Below, one piece after another: positions 9,838 through 20,135 of a stretch of DNA of 64,000 nt. The stretch is taken from positions 280,008-344,007 of the forward strand of contig NZ_PJCA01000039.1 of the NCBI RefSeq assembly GCF_002836355.1, given 5' to 3'. Numbering within the stretch: position 1 is the first letter of the stretch; each line of letters starts with the position of its first letter. Below the pieces are notes generated by a model that saw only the letters and a program-made list of their open reading frames with translations, ran no database searches and was not told the DNA's origin. Position numbers and translations under genes: made by a program. The DNA is from Moritella sp. Urea-trap-13. Its GTDB lineage: Bacteria > Pseudomonadota > Gammaproteobacteria > Enterobacterales > Moritellaceae.

Positions 9838-10321
9838 AATTTTACTGTTAACGTTATTGATGAGTAATTCAGCCCTCGCGTTAGAGTCTGACTTTGAAGA
9901 AAATGTTATCGTAAACGCCAAACGTCAAGAAGTGTTTATTAAAGAGAACCGCGTCATATTTTATGATAATGTGGTAGTGACTCAAGGGACTATATTAATT
10001 CATGCTGATAAGCTAACGGTATTAAGTCCGGGTGGTAAAGGTACAGAAGTAATGATAGCCACAGGTAACGTCGCCACTTTTTATCAAGAGCTTGATGACG
10101 GCAAAAAGATTAATGCTGAGTCGAATGAGATCCGTTACGAACTGGGTAAAAAGCGTTTAACATTAACAATAAATGCACGTTTACGTCAGGCTGATAGTGA
10201 AGTCAAAGGTAACAAGATCATCTACCAAATTGATAAACAAGAAATGATAGCCGAGAGCGGTAATAATGAATCAGATCGAGTGATCACCATTTTCACTCCT
10301 GAAGACACTAAAACTAAGTAG
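9821..10321 (+). CDS. lptA: LPS transport periplasmic protein LptA
   Basis: LptA polymerises as the periplasmic bridge carrying LPS to the outer membrane. The 166-residue product starts with a signal peptide (MMKKYKILLLTLLMSNSALA, cleavage before LESDF). The beta-jellyroll OstA domain follows, with the typical segments VVVTQGTILIHADKLTV and GNVATFYQ. Two ATG codons are adjacent (9821 and 9824) and either is possible. The gene starts inside the end of lptC and lies 15 bases from lptB. Confidence 0.92.
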   Translation: MMKKYKILLLTLLMSNSALALESDFEENVIVNAKRQEVFIKENRVIFYDNVVVTQGTILIHADKLTVLSPGGKGTEVMIATGNVATFYQELDDGKKINAESNEIRYELGKKRLTLTINARLRQADSEVKGNKIIYQIDKQEMIAESGNNESDRVITIFTPEDTKTK

Positions 10322-10336
10322 AGTAAATAAATTCAT

Positions 10337-11062
10337 ATGGCGCGTTTAAAAGCATCACACTTAGCAAAAAGTTACAACAAACGAAAAGTTGTTTCAGATG
10401 TGAGTCTCGAAGTTGAATCAGGCCAAATTGTTGGTTTGCTTGGGCCCAATGGCGCAGGTAAAACCACCACCTTCTACATGGTGGTTGGCTTAGTTAAACG
10501 AGATCATGGACAAATCTTCATTGATGACCAAGAATTAACGCATGAGCCAATGCATATTCGAGCACAGCAAGGTATTGGTTATTTACCGCAAGAAGCCTCC
10601 ATTTTTCGTCGCCTATCAGTGACTAAAAATATCATGGCCATCTTAGAGTTACGTCCAGAACTCAGTCGTTTTGAACGCGAAGAAAAGTTAGAAGAGTTAC
10701 TAGAAGAATTTCATATCACCCATATTCGCGACAGTTTAGGCATGAGTTTATCCGGTGGTGAACGCCGCCGCGTTGAGATTGCCCGCGCATTGGCAGCTGA
10801 TCCTAAGTTTATTTTATTAGATGAACCGTTTGCCGGTGTTGATCCGATCTCGGTTGGTGATATTAAAAAAATTATTCAGCACCTGCGTGATCGTGGTTTA
10901 GGGGTATTAATTACCGACCATAACGTACGTGAGACGCTCGATGTATGTGAACACTCTTATATTGTTAGTCATGGACATTTGATCGCATCAGGTACTTCCG
11001 AAGAGATTTTATCTAACGAAAAAGTGAAAGAAGTATATCTTGGAGATCAATTCCGACTATAG
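10337..11062 (+). CDS. lptB: LPS export ABC transporter ATP-binding protein LptB
   Basis: LptB is the cytosolic ATPase that powers LPS extraction by LptFG. The 241-residue product is one complete ABC domain: Walker A GPNGAGKT (36-43), signature LSGGE (138-142), Walker B ILLDEP (159-164), and the switch histidine in [11 protein letters not shown]. The family marker [14 protein letters not shown] lies in the Q-loop region. It sits between lptA and rpoN, the canonical order. Its partners lptF and lptG are not in the window. Confidence 0.97.
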   Translation: MARLKASHLAKSYNKRKVVSDVSLEVESGQIVGLLGPNGAGKTTTFYMVVGLVKRDHGQIFIDDQELTHEPMHIRAQQGIGYLPQEASIFRRLSVTKNIMAILELRPELSRFEREEKLEELLEEFHITHIRDSLGMSLSGGERRRVEIARALAADPKFILLDEPFAGVDPISVGDIKKIIQHLRDRGLGVLITDHNVRETLDVCEHSYIVSHGHLIASGTSEEILSNEKVKEVYLGDQFRL

Positions 11063-11110
11063 TTTGATATTGATACTTAGCCGCATTAAGGAAGAGAGAG
11101 TAGTCGTTAG

Positions 11111-12631
11111 ATGAAGCCATCATTACAACTTAGGATGAGTCAATCTCTGGCAATGACGCCACAGTTACAACAAGCGATTCGGTTATTACAATTATCGACC
11201 TTGGAGTTACAGCAAGAGATTCAAGAAGCGCTAGATAGCAATCCACTACTAGAACAAGAAGATCCCCATGAATCGCTTTCTAACGATGCAGAGAGTAATA
11301 CTGATCATGATGGCAATAGTCAGGACATCGATAACGATGCTGCGCTGACCGATAGCAGTCAAATTGAAGTTGGCGATGCGCTTAACAGCGACTCTATCCA
11401 AGATGAATTACCCAATGACAGTAATTGGGATGATGTCTACACCCCACAAATACAAAACCACAGTAGCGGTAGTGCCGGTATTGATGGACTTGATCAAGTT
11501 TACCAAGGTGAAACCAGCGAAGGTTTATACGAGCACTTGATGTGGCAAATGGAGTTAACCCCATTTTCTGATATCGACCGCGCTATTGCCATCGCCATTA
11601 TTGATGGTATTGATGACCATGGTTACCTTAACCAAAGCTGCGAAGAGATCCTTAATAGCGTTGATATCGATCACCAAGAAGTTGATGATAACAACGACGA
11701 AAAAATTGAATTAGATGAAGTCGAAGCGGTGCTAAAACGCATTCAGCACTTTGACCCCATCGGTGTCGCAGCACGCTCACTGCAAGAATGTTTATTGATC
11801 CAACTCCAACATTTACCTAAAAATACCCCTTGGTTAAGCGAATGTCAGCAAATAATTCACTCTCATATGGATTTATTGGGTAATCGCGACTACCGTCAAT
11901 TAAGCCGTAAAACAAAATTAAAAGAGCCACAGCTTAAAGAGATCATGCAATTAATTCAGAGCTTGGAGCCAAGACCAGGTAATGTTATTGATCAAACGGA
12001 AGGCCTCTACGTTATTCCCGACGTGTTAGTAAAGAAAAAAAATAATCAGTGGGTAGTAGCGTTAAATCCTGACATTGTGCCAAGATTAAAAGTGAACAAT
12101 GAATATTCTAATCTTTCGACGGGTAACCGCAACAGTAGCGATGGGCAATTTGTACGTACCCACGTACAGGAAGCTAAGTGGTTTATTAAAAGTTTAGAAA
12201 GTCGTAATGACACCTTGCTAAAAGTGACAAAAAGTATTGTACAACGACAGGTTGATTTCTTTGAGTATGGCGATGAAGCCATGAAGCCGATGGTACTCAA
12301 CGATATTGCCGAAGAAGTTGAAATGCATGAATCAACTATTTCACGGGTAACGACGCAGAAATTTATGCACACGCCACGTGGTATTTTTGAATTGAAATTT
12401 TTCTTTTCAAGTCATGTAAGCACAGATAACGGCGGCGAGTGTTCATCAACCGCCATCCGGGCATTAATTAAGAAATTGGTCGCGGCAGAAAATGTCAGCA
12501 AACCATTAAGTGACAGCAAGATTGCTGATTTACTTGCTGATCAAGGTATCAAGGTGGCTCGACGTACTATTGCAAAGTACCGAGAAGCACTGAGTATACC
12601 GCCATCGAATCAGCGCAAGAGTCTGTTATAG
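11111..12631 (+). CDS. rpoN: RNA polymerase sigma-54 factor RpoN
   Basis: Sigma-54 directs RNA polymerase to -24/-12 promoters that need enhancer-binding activators (nitrogen, flagella and other regulons). The 506-residue product has region I (residues 1-50, rich in Q and [14 protein letters not shown]). An acidic region II (about 55-115) is somewhat expanded with D, N and S. The core-binding and DNA-binding parts follow, and the RpoN box [10 protein letters not shown] is at 483-492. The whole is slightly longer than the E. coli protein (477), mainly from region II. A purine-rich AAGGAAGAGAG lies about 10-20 bases before the ATG. Confidence 0.97.
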   Translation: MKPSLQLRMSQSLAMTPQLQQAIRLLQLSTLELQQEIQEALDSNPLLEQEDPHESLSNDAESNTDHDGNSQDIDNDAALTDSSQIEVGDALNSDSIQDELPNDSNWDDVYTPQIQNHSSGSAGIDGLDQVYQGETSEGLYEHLMWQMELTPFSDIDRAIAIAIIDGIDDHGYLNQSCEEILNSVDIDHQEVDDNNDEKIELDEVEAVLKRIQHFDPIGVAARSLQECLLIQLQHLPKNTPWLSECQQIIHSHMDLLGNRDYRQLSRKTKLKEPQLKEIMQLIQSLEPRPGNVIDQTEGLYVIPDVLVKKKNNQWVVALNPDIVPRLKVNNEYSNLSTGNRNSSDGQFVRTHVQEAKWFIKSLESRNDTLLKVTKSIVQRQVDFFEYGDEAMKPMVLNDIAEEVEMHESTISRVTTQKFMHTPRGIFELKFFFSSHVSTDNGGECSSTAIRALIKKLVAAENVSKPLSDSKIADLLADQGIKVARRTIAKYREALSIPPSNQRKSLL

Positions 12632-12662
12632 GACTCACCTAACCTTCATAAGGGAGACGTAT

Positions 12663-12950
12663 ATGCAAATTAATTTAACAGGTAGACATGTAGACATTAC
12701 AGATTCACTGAAAGATTACGTTGACAGCAAGTTTTCCAAATTAGAACGACATTTCGATCACATTAACAATATCCATGTGATCTTAAATGTCGAAAAACTA
12801 CTCCAAGTTGCAGAAGCAAAAATACAGTTAAGCGGGGGTGAAATCTTTGCCGTACATGAACATAACGATATGTATGCAGCCATTGATGGCTTAATGGATA
12901 AACTTGATCGCCAAGTAATTAAGCATAAAGAAAAATTAATCCGCCATTAG
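12663..12950 (+). CDS. hpf: Ribosome hibernation promoting factor HPF (short form)
   Basis: HPF binds the 30S subunit in stationary phase and helps form inactive 100S ribosomes. The 95-residue product is the short type: it begins MQINLTGRHVDITDSLKDYV, has the basic-acidic ribosome-binding fold with FSKLERHFDHI, and ends with a lysine-rich tail. It starts after GGGAG at ideal spacing, 31 bases after rpoN. In E. coli, ptsN follows immediately; here a hairpin and about 200 non-coding bases precede rapZ. Confidence 0.95.
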   Translation: MQINLTGRHVDITDSLKDYVDSKFSKLERHFDHINNIHVILNVEKLLQVAEAKIQLSGGEIFAVHEHNDMYAAIDGLMDKLDRQVIKHKEKLIRH

Positions 12951-12970
12951 TTTTAGTCCCACAACAAATA

Positions 12971-13000
12971 ACCTAAAGGAAAACTATTTTTCCTTTAGGT
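12971..13000 (+). terminator. Perfect hairpin after hpf, possible terminator or processing site
   Basis: ACCTAAAGGAAAA (12971-12983) and TTTTCCTTTAGGT (12988-13000) pair perfectly over 13 base pairs with a CTAT loop, 20 bases after the hpf stop. The stem ends in ATTCATGC rather than a T-run, so it may protect or process the message rather than end it. Confidence 0.5.
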
Positions 13001-13151
13001 ATTCATGCTCCTGCCATAATTAAAACATATCATATCCACATCAATTGCGGGATAATGAGCCCATTATTATATATCGTCATGAGTTTAAAATTAGCAAACT
13101 AATTTTGGCTCAGGTCATGGTGTATGAACTGCGCAGATGTGAGGATGAAAT

Positions 13152-14015
13152 ATGAAATTAATTATAGTCAGCGGCCAATCAGGATCCGGTAAATCAATTG
13201 CATTACGGGTACTTGAAGATTTAGGCTACTATTGCGTAGACAACCTGCCAGTCACCTTACTCCCACAGCTACTACAAACCTTAAATGCCAAAACTGAAAA
13301 AATGGCAGTCAGCATTGATGTGCGTAATCTACCGACTGATAAGCAAGAATTAAATGACATCATTACGGAGCTAAAAGCCAGCACCGAACTAACCAGTTTA
13401 TTCCTTGATGCCAATAAATCAGTGCTTATTAAGCGTTATAGCGAAACAAGACGACTGCATCCATTAACCAAAGATGAGCTGTCATTATCTCAAGCAATTG
13501 AAATAGAAGAAAAACGATTACGTCCTATCGCTTTGCATGCTGATTTAAAAATCGATACTTCTGAATTAAATATTCATGAGCTCAGCGAACAAATAAAAGA
13601 GCGTATTTTAGGCAAGAAAAACAATCAATTAGTCCTAGTTTTTCAATCATTTGGTTTTAAACATGGCCTGCCTATGGATGCAGATTATGTCTTTGATGTA
13701 CGATTTTTGCCAAATCCACATTGGATCCCAGAGTTAAAACCTTACACAGGTCTCGATGAGCCGGTGATTAATTACCTCAGTCAGCAACCAGAGGTAATGA
13801 GCTTTACGATGCAAATTGAAAACTTATTAACCACCTGGTTACCGCTATTAGAAAAAAATAACCGCAGCTATGTCACCGTTGCGATTGGCTGTACTGGCGG
13901 TCAACATCGTTCAGTATTCATCGCTGAACAACTCGCTAAAAGCTTTAAGTTACAAGACCGAGTAGTACAAACGCGTCACCAAACGTTAGAAAAAAACAAA
14001 CATAAAATTAGCTAA
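13152..14015 (+). CDS. rapZ: RNase adapter protein RapZ
   Basis: RapZ presents the small RNA GlmZ to RNase E and so controls glucosamine-6-phosphate synthase and cell-wall precursor supply. The 287-residue product has an N-terminal P-loop GQSGSGKS (8-15) and the segment DNLPVTLLP. The C-terminal domain carries the signatures [18 protein letters not shown] and [11 protein letters not shown], the last forming the ligand site. The ATG follows GAGGATGAAAT. The flanking ptsN and npr genes of E. coli are both missing here. A large inverted repeat follows the stop codon. Confidence 0.96.
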   Translation: MKLIIVSGQSGSGKSIALRVLEDLGYYCVDNLPVTLLPQLLQTLNAKTEKMAVSIDVRNLPTDKQELNDIITELKASTELTSLFLDANKSVLIKRYSETRRLHPLTKDELSLSQAIEIEEKRLRPIALHADLKIDTSELNIHELSEQIKERILGKKNNQLVLVFQSFGFKHGLPMDADYVFDVRFLPNPHWIPELKPYTGLDEPVINYLSQQPEVMSFTMQIENLLTTWLPLLEKNNRSYVTVAIGCTGGQHRSVFIAEQLAKSFKLQDRVVQTRHQTLEKNKHKIS

Positions 14016-14021
14016 ATACTC

Positions 14022-14086
14022 TCAGCATTAACAAAACGATACCGTTAATTATTATTATATTTTATGGTATCGCTTGTTAATGCTGA
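14022..14086. repeat. Long inverted repeat between rapZ and mgtE
   Basis: The arms at 14022-14043 and 14066-14086 pair over 13 base pairs, a 2-by-1 internal loop, then 7 base pairs, around an AT-only-type loop of 22 bases (GTTAATTATTATTATATTTTAT). It starts 6 bases after rapZ and ends 81 bases before mgtE. No T-run follows. It could be a 3' stabilising stem for rapZ or a leader structure for mgtE. Confidence 0.6.
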
Positions 14087-14167
14087 TTATAAATATAGAT
14101 TAAGCTAGAATTGCGCAGCACCTGCGAGCAAGGTCTTGCAGCAAAAGAATAAGAATGGGGACGACAT

Positions 14168-15526
14168 ATGCCAGAAAAAATGGAGCATGAAAGCACACAC
14201 CTACGTTTAAGCGAACTGAATGAAGCACTTGATAGTGGTATGTTTGTTCACGTTAAACGAATGCTCTACCAGATCCCCCCTTGTGATATCGCATTATTAC
14301 TCGAATCATCGCCACCAGCAGGCCGTAAACTGCTATGGCGATTAACCGATTCTGAAATGCAAGGTGAGATCCTTGACGAGCTCAACGAAGATGCTAAAAC
14401 CAGTATTCTCAAACTCATGGATACCGAATCGCTTGTCGCAGCGACTGAAGGTTTAGATTCCGATGATTTGGCTAATATTCTCCGTAGTCTACCAGATAGC
14501 ATCTATCAAGAAGTTATCTCGAAAATGGATACCCAAGATCGCCATCGCCTAGAAGCGGCAATGGCCTATCCGGAAGACACTGCGGGCAGTATCATGGACA
14601 CTGATACCATCACTTTTCGTCCAGATGTCACTGTCGATGTTATTTTACGCTATATCCGTTTACGCGGAGAACTACCAGAAGCAACCGATACATTATACGT
14701 GGTGGATAAAGATAATCGCTTAATGGGTGATGTATCTTTGGCGATGCTACTCACCACAGATCTAAACAGTGTGGTCGATACCATCATGGATCGCCAAGCT
14801 GAAACATTACCAGCCAATATGGATACCTCCGAAGTCGCCAAGTTGTTTGAGCGTCATAATTGGATCTCTGCACCTGTCATTGATGATTCGGGGAAACTGC
14901 TTGGTCGTATTACTATTGATGACGTGGTTGATATTATTCGTGAAAATGCCGAGCATGACATGATGGGCATGGCCGGTATGGATGATGATGAAGATACCTT
15001 CGCTCCCGTGATACAAAGTACCAAACGCCGCACACTCTGGCTTGGGGTTAACCTAATTGCCGCACTGACCGCCGCATCCGTATCGAATATGTTTGAAGCC
15101 ACTTTAGAACAATTAGCGACCTTAGCTATTTTAATGACCATAGTACCAAGCATGGGTGGTATTGCCGGTAATCAAACTTTAGCGCTGGTGATTCGTGGTA
15201 TGGCCGTTGGTCATATTAACGAAGATAATAGCCGTTGGTTAATAGGTAAAGAGGCCATGGTTGGGGCTCTTAATGGCGCCATTTGGGCCATCTCTATCGC
15301 TATCATTGTCTCGCTATGGAAAGGCGACCCGTCACTGGGCCTGATCATTGGTGGGGCGATGTTTATTAATATGGCGATGGGCGGACTGGCTGGTGTGGTG
15401 ATCCCACTGGTGATGAAAAAATACAATATAGACCCGGCATTAGCAGGCGGTATGGCTCTCACCACAGTTACCGATGTAGTCGGTTTATTTGCCTTCTTAG
15501 GCATGGCAACACTGGTTTACGGTTAA
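14168..15526 (+). CDS. mgtE: Magnesium transporter MgtE
   Basis: MgtE is a dimeric Mg2+ channel/transporter of the inner membrane gated by intracellular Mg2+. The 452-residue product has the cytosolic N domain (about 20-130, helical), two CBS domains (about 135-255) and an acidic connecting segment around GMDDDEDTFAP. The C-terminal pore domain has five membrane segments (about 285-450), including PSMGGIAGNQTLALVIRG, which lines the pore. The ATG follows GGGGA at 7-base spacing. It stands where V. cholerae also has mgtE, between the rapZ region and pmbA. Confidence 0.95.
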   Translation: MPEKMEHESTHLRLSELNEALDSGMFVHVKRMLYQIPPCDIALLLESSPPAGRKLLWRLTDSEMQGEILDELNEDAKTSILKLMDTESLVAATEGLDSDDLANILRSLPDSIYQEVISKMDTQDRHRLEAAMAYPEDTAGSIMDTDTITFRPDVTVDVILRYIRLRGELPEATDTLYVVDKDNRLMGDVSLAMLLTTDLNSVVDTIMDRQAETLPANMDTSEVAKLFERHNWISAPVIDDSGKLLGRITIDDVVDIIRENAEHDMMGMAGMDDDEDTFAPVIQSTKRRTLWLGVNLIAALTAASVSNMFEATLEQLATLAILMTIVPSMGGIAGNQTLALVIRGMAVGHINEDNSRWLIGKEAMVGALNGAIWAISIAIIVSLWKGDPSLGLIIGGAMFINMAMGGLAGVVIPLVMKKYNIDPALAGGMALTTVTDVVGLFAFLGMATLVYG

Positions 15527-15559
15527 CCGTCCGAGTCAAAGCAAAAGCCCATAACGCAA

Positions 15560-15588
15560 AAAGCCTGTGTCATCATTACACAGGCTTT
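15560..15588. terminator. Bidirectional terminator between mgtE and pmbA
   Basis: An 11-base-pair perfect stem (AAAGCCTGTGT, 15560-15570; ACACAGGCTTT, 15578-15588) has a 7-base loop. A-rich sequence precedes it and T-rich sequence follows it. It serves convergent mgtE and pmbA. Confidence 0.88.
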
Positions 15589-15636
15589 GTTGTATCTTTA
15601 ACGCAATGTTTAGGCTATATCACTGGCGAGCAGCAA

Positions 15637-16977
15637 TTAATTACCTGCAATCTGCATTGACTCTAACAGTGTAGAACCCATTAAAATACTGCTACGCACA
15701 TCTATATCGTTACCCACAGCAACGATGTTTTTGAACATATCCGTTAAGTTACCAGCGATGGTGATCTCGTGTACTGGATATTGCAGTTCACCATTTTCAA
15801 CCCAGAAACCCGACGCGCCACGGCTATAGTCACCGGTGACAATATTAACGCCTTGACCCATTAATTCCGTCACTAACAAGCCCGTGCCCATTTGACGACA
15901 AAGCTGGCCTAATGTTTCGCCTTTACCAGTGACATTCCAGTTATGGATACCACCAGCATGACCGGTTGTTTGCATGCCTAATTTACGGCCGCTATAACTG
16001 GTTAGTAGGTAACTCTTTAAGATACCTTGCTCTACCACATTCAAATCTTTAGTACGCACGCCTTCAGCGTCATACATAGAGGATGCTAAGCCACCTCTAA
16101 TATGCGGGCGTTCTTGGATATTCAACCACTCAGGGAAAATCTGTTCACCAAGCTTGTCCAATAAAAATGATGATTTACGGTATAAGCTACCGCCACTGAT
16201 GCCCATCACTAATTGACCCATTAAACTACTGGCAACATCGTGATGAAAAATCACCGGGACATTACAAGTATCAATTTTACGCGCACCTAGACGGTCTACA
16301 GTGCGATTAACCGCTTCTGTAGCTATCTGTTCAGGTGTCCACAATTTACTTGCGTCACGAGCCATTGAGTAGCCGTAATCACGTTCCATTGCACCGTTCT
16401 CTTCAGCAATAAGTACTGAGCTCATGCTATGGCGGGTACTCGCATAACCATTCACTAGACCATGACTATTACCATACACTTTAATACTAGTGTGGCTGGT
16501 AAACGCACCTTCACTGTTCACAATACGAGGATCTTGCGCTAACGCTAGACGTTCAGTTAGACACGCTTGCTCAATGGCATACTCAGGCTTAATTTCAATC
16601 GGGTGGCATAAATCTAAGTCTGCCGGGGCAAACTCCATCAGCTCACGATCGGCCAAACCAGCAAACTCATCTTCAGCAGTATGTAAGGCGATATCTAACG
16701 CCGCGGCAACCGTGCTTTGAATTGCGGCTTCACTTAAATCAGAAGTTGATGCATTACCTTTACGTTGGCCACGGTATACACAGATACCTAACGCGCCATC
16801 GTGGTTGAACTCAACATTTTCAACTTCACCCATGCGCGTACTCACAGACAAACCCGTTTGTCGTGAAATAGCTACTTCAGCGTCACTCGCGCCCGCTTTT
16901 TTGGCGATTTCGAGTGCTTGAGTAACGGCTAATTCCAATTTATTTTGTTCTAATGTAATTTGCTGTTTTAAGTTCAT
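15637..16977 (-). CDS. pmbA: Metalloprotease subunit PmbA/TldE
   Basis: PmbA (TldE) forms a heterodimer with TldD that degrades unfolded peptides and matures microcin B17 in E. coli. The 446-residue product lacks the zinc-binding HExxxH of TldD, as expected for this subunit. It shows the family blocks [19 protein letters not shown] and [12 protein letters not shown] near the N-terminus and [14 protein letters not shown] near the C-terminus. The frame is open 31 codons upstream with a hydrophobic stretch, but the ATG at 16977-16975 fits the known N-terminus. It is divergent from yjgA; tldD lies beyond that gene. Confidence 0.93.
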   Translation of the reverse strand: MNLKQQITLEQNKLELAVTQALEIAKKAGASDAEVAISRQTGLSVSTRMGEVENVEFNHDGALGICVYRGQRKGNASTSDLSEAAIQSTVAAALDIALHTAEDEFAGLADRELMEFAPADLDLCHPIEIKPEYAIEQACLTERLALAQDPRIVNSEGAFTSHTSIKVYGNSHGLVNGYASTRHSMSSVLIAEENGAMERDYGYSMARDASKLWTPEQIATEAVNRTVDRLGARKIDTCNVPVIFHHDVASSLMGQLVMGISGGSLYRKSSFLLDKLGEQIFPEWLNIQERPHIRGGLASSMYDAEGVRTKDLNVVEQGILKSYLLTSYSGRKLGMQTTGHAGGIHNWNVTGKGETLGQLCRQMGTGLLVTELMGQGVNIVTGDYSRGASGFWVENGELQYPVHEITIAGNLTDMFKNIVAVGNDIDVRSSILMGSTLLESMQIAGN

Positions 16978-17102
16978 GGGCTCGTTTCTATTAGTTATAC
17001 TGGATTTAGCATACCATGATGCGATAAAAATTCCTCCAGCAACTGCGCAATTAGCAATAAACTGATACAATTAACATATCAATCGTTTTGAAAAAGAATA
17101 TT

Positions 17103-17654
17103 ATGAGCGTAAAAGAACGAAATATTACCAGTGAAAAGTCTTACCGACGCGCTGAAGACGACGAGTTATATCAAAGTCGTGCAGAAAACAAAATTGAAAT
17201 TGCCAAGACTCTGAAACTCGCTGGCGCTATCGCTTTACTCAGTAAAGCTGAAATTGCCAAGATGGGTTTTTCAGAAGAGATGCTTGCAGCAATCGTCACA
17301 GCAAGAAAAATTGTTGTACGTACTGATGCTTACAGCAGACATCTATCGTACATGTGCAAAATCATGCGCAGCGATGGTCTTGAGCCAATCCAAGCGGCAT
17401 ACGATAAGATCACCAATAAGTACAACCAAGCAACGGTTGAGTTAGCAAAACTAGAAATGGTACGTGATAACTTAATTGCCGGTGGTGATACTGCGATCTC
17501 AACATTACTGGAAACCTATCCAAATGCTGACCGTCAGAAATTACGTCTACTTATTCGCCAAGTGAATAAAGAACTTAAAGCTGAAAAGCCGCTTAAAGCA
17601 GCGAAACCAAGCAAAGAAATCTTTAAACATCTACGTGAAATTGCCGGTATATAA
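17103..17654 (+). CDS. yjgA: Ribosome-associated protein YjgA/DarP (DUF615)
   Basis: YjgA (DarP) associates with late 50S precursors and promotes peptidyl-transferase-centre folding. The 183-residue product equals the E. coli length and has the helical DUF615 fold. Family blocks include CKIMRSDGLEPIQAAYDKI, a tyrosine/asparagine-rich helix, YPNADRQKLRLLIRQV and the C-terminal KEIFKHLREI. An in-frame TTG lies 15 bases earlier, but the ATG at 17103 follows AAAAAGAAT and gives the normal length. The usual pmbA-yjgA divergent pair is kept. Confidence 0.92.
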   Translation: MSVKERNITSEKSYRRAEDDELYQSRAENKIEIAKTLKLAGAIALLSKAEIAKMGFSEEMLAAIVTARKIVVRTDAYSRHLSYMCKIMRSDGLEPIQAAYDKITNKYNQATVELAKLEMVRDNLIAGGDTAISTLLETYPNADRQKLRLLIRQVNKELKAEKPLKAAKPSKEIFKHLREIAGI

Positions 17655-17700
17655 TATTAATCAGCCATCTCGGCACATTTAATATTTAACCAGTACAAAC

Positions 17701-17748
17701 AATAAAGCCCTAACAAGTGATCACATACTTGCTAGGGCTTTATTTTTA
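17701..17748. terminator. Bidirectional terminator between yjgA and tldD
   Basis: Eighteen-base arms (17701-17718 and 17727-17744) pair with a single mismatch around an 8-base loop; the core is AATAAAGCCCT/AGGGCTTTATT followed by TTTT. This is a strong intrinsic terminator between convergent genes. Confidence 0.93.
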
Positions 17749-17793
17749 TCTGCTATTTGTTAGTCGTGACATTTTTTATGTCGAGCAACATAA

Positions 17794-19242
17794 TTAGCTA
17801 CCAGTGCCACCGACTGTCATGCTGTTTAATTTCAATGTTGGCTGACCAACACCAACAGGTATACTCTGGCCTTCTTTACCACAGATACCGACACCCTTAT
17901 CTAACTGCAGATCATTACCGACCATAGAGATATCTTGCATCGCATCATGACCATTACCGATCAAGGTTGCGCCTTTAATTGGCGTAGTAATTTTACCATT
18001 CTCAATTAAATACGCTTCTGATGCAGAGAACACAAACTTACCCGACGTAATATCAACTTGACCACCACCAAAGTTAGGCGCGTAAATACCCTTCTTAACC
18101 GTGCTAATGATTTCTTCTGGTGTATGCTCGCCAGGTAACATGTAAGTGTTCGTCATGCGTGGCATAGGTAAATGCGCGAATGATTCACGACGACCATTAC
18201 CCGTAGATTCAACACCCATTAACCGGGCATTAAGTTTATCTTGCATATAACCTTTCAAAATACCCTTTTCAATCAACATAGTATTTTGTGTTACCGTACC
18301 TTCGTCATCAATATTCAATGAACCACGACGATTTTCTAAGGTGCCATTATCAACAATCGTACATAATGGCGATGCCACTTGCTCGCCAATTTTACCTGCA
18401 TAAGAAGACGTACCTTTACGGTTAAAGTCACCTTCTAAGCCATGGCCTACCGCTTCGTGTAATAATACCCCAGGCCAACCAGCACCAAGCACAACTTCCA
18501 TGGCACCAGCAGGTGCATCAATGGCATCAATATTAACTAACGCTTGGCGCACAGCATCTTTGGCATAACTAAATGCTCGTTGCACACCATCTACATCATC
18601 TAAAAAGTAATCAAAACCATAACGACCACCGCCACCAGCACCGCCACGTTCACGCTTACCATTTTTCTCAATCAGCACAGAACAGTTCATACGCACTAAT
18701 GGGCGTATGTCTGTCGCGAGAGTGCCGTCGGTTGCCGCAACTAATATCTCTTCGTATACCGCAGATAAACTGACACTCACTTGGGTAACATGTGAATCTA
18801 ATGAACGCGCGTACACATCAACTTCATGTAATAAGTCAATTTTACGTTGTCTTTCCATGCTCGCTAATGGATCTAATGGCTGATAAATCTCGCTACCTTG
18901 TGGTTTGCTCCACGCTTTGACTTTACCTTCACCACCGCTTGCGGCAATACCACGCGCCGCTTTAGCTGACTGGGTTAATGCCTTTAAACTGATCTCGTCA
19001 GAATAAGCAAAACCGGTTTTCTCGCCCGATACCGCACGAACGCCAACCCCTCTCTCGATATTAAACGAACCTTCTTTAACGATGCCGTCTTCTAAACCCC
19101 AAGATTCATGTTTGCAAGCTTGGAAATAAAGATCACCATAATCAAGTTGATTACCCATTAATAATGACAGTGTACTCTGCAGGTGATCAACGTTTAAACC
19201 AGCGGGCAGTAAAATTGAATTTTCGACTTGTTCAAATCTCAT
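17794..19242 (-). CDS. tldD: Metalloprotease TldD
   Basis: TldD is the catalytic subunit of the TldD/TldE zinc protease. The 482-residue product matches the E. coli length (481) and carries the zinc motif H262-E263-x3-H267 in [13 protein letters not shown]. The remaining metal ligand is expected near the C-terminal [20 protein letters not shown]. It begins 8 bases after the upstream amidase stop, so it is the last gene of the rng-yhdP-amidase-tldD run. That order is shared with many gammaproteobacteria. Its partner pmbA is only about 1 kb away here. Confidence 0.95.
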   Translation of the reverse strand: MRFEQVENSILLPAGLNVDHLQSTLSLLMGNQLDYGDLYFQACKHESWGLEDGIVKEGSFNIERGVGVRAVSGEKTGFAYSDEISLKALTQSAKAARGIAASGGEGKVKAWSKPQGSEIYQPLDPLASMERQRKIDLLHEVDVYARSLDSHVTQVSVSLSAVYEEILVAATDGTLATDIRPLVRMNCSVLIEKNGKRERGGAGGGGRYGFDYFLDDVDGVQRAFSYAKDAVRQALVNIDAIDAPAGAMEVVLGAGWPGVLLHEAVGHGLEGDFNRKGTSSYAGKIGEQVASPLCTIVDNGTLENRRGSLNIDDEGTVTQNTMLIEKGILKGYMQDKLNARLMGVESTGNGRRESFAHLPMPRMTNTYMLPGEHTPEEIISTVKKGIYAPNFGGGQVDITSGKFVFSASEAYLIENGKITTPIKGATLIGNGHDAMQDISMVGNDLQLDKGVGICGKEGQSIPVGVGQPTLKLNSMTVGGTGS

Positions 19243-19250
19243 TAGGGCTA

Positions 19251-20135
19251 TTACTCTTTATTTTTCAAGCTCGCCGTAAAGCGTGCGTGTTGTAAAATAG
19301 GTATGTCAGTACGTACTTGTACTAACTTATGTTTGTCTAATCGCGCACAACTGATACCGCATGCCGAGGTTTGTTGCGACAGTATATCTCCCCAAGGGTC
19401 TAAGATAACAGAGTGCCCCCAAGTATGACGATTGTGGCCATGCTCACCCACCTGATTCGCCGCTATGACGTAGCATTGGTTTTCAATTGCTCTGGCTTGT
19501 AACAGGGGTAACCAATGGGCTTTACCTGTCGCATAAGTAAACGCTGCAGGCACTAATAACACATCAACATTGGCAGCACTGAGTGCACGGAATAATCCCG
19601 GAAAGCGTAAGTCATAACAAATCGCCATGCCAAAAGTTATATTGCCGACGCTAAAGGTCGCAATCCGATCTCCGGCAATAAAGCTATCTGACTCTTTATA
19701 AATTTGGCTGTTTAACTCTTTCTTAAAGACCGTTTTAGCTTGGTTATCATTCGTGGTGACAGAGACAGCCGGAACATGCGCATCAAACAAATGGATCTTG
19801 TGGTAATGTTGCACCAATTCCCCATTCGGGTCAAATGCTAAACTAGAGGTATAAATACGTTCATCAATATCACTAAGGATAGGGAAAGAACCGGCAACCA
19901 GCCAACACTGGTACTGTCGAGCCCAATCGGCGAGTTGTTGTTGTACCGGACCTCGGCCTAATACCTCTGCGTGCGCTAAATAATCGTCACGATGGGAAAA
20001 TAATGCAAAGTTCTCGGGGAGTAAGATCAGTGTGGGTTTAATTGCAAAATCCACCAGCGCCAACTGTGTCGCTACGTAAGCGAGATTAGCAGTGATGTCC
20101 GCCCCAGAGTTCATTTGTATTGCCACTAATTGCAT
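19251..20135 (-). CDS. Carbon-nitrogen hydrolase, Nit1-like (probable deaminated glutathione amidase)
   Basis: A nitrilase-superfamily amidase. Close family members repair deaminated glutathione; that substrate is inferred from the family, not seen. The 294-residue product has the catalytic triad E41 (LLPENF), K114 (YHKIHLFD) and C174 (AICYDLRFP). Between K114 and C174 it carries a longer insert (about residues 124-155, rich in N, K and S) than the short loop I expect in Nit1 proteins. The end overlaps tldD's leader closely and its ATG shares one base with the yhdP stop, so translation is probably coupled. Confidence 0.87.
   Translation of the reverse strand: MQLVAIQMNSGADITANLAYVATQLALVDFAIKPTLILLPENFALFSHRDDYLAHAEVLGRGPVQQQLADWARQYQCWLVAGSFPILSDIDERIYTSSLAFDPNGELVQHYHKIHLFDAHVPAVSVTTNDNQAKTVFKKELNSQIYKESDSFIAGDRIATFSVGNITFGMAICYDLRFPGLFRALSAANVDVLLVPAAFTYATGKAHWLPLLQARAIENQCYVIAANQVGEHGHNRHTWGHSVILDPWGDILSQQTSACGISCARLDKHKLVQVRTDIPILQHARFTASLKNKE

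Noticed and set aside
14087..14167. Possible Mg2+ riboswitch in the mgtE leader
   Set aside because: I could not find the conserved M-box helices in this short leader; the only structure is the inverted repeat close to rapZ.
16978..17070. Hydrophobic N-terminal extension of pmbA that looks like a membrane segment
   Set aside because: PmbA is cytosolic and the ATG at 16977 matches the family N-terminus; the extension overlaps the divergent promoter region.
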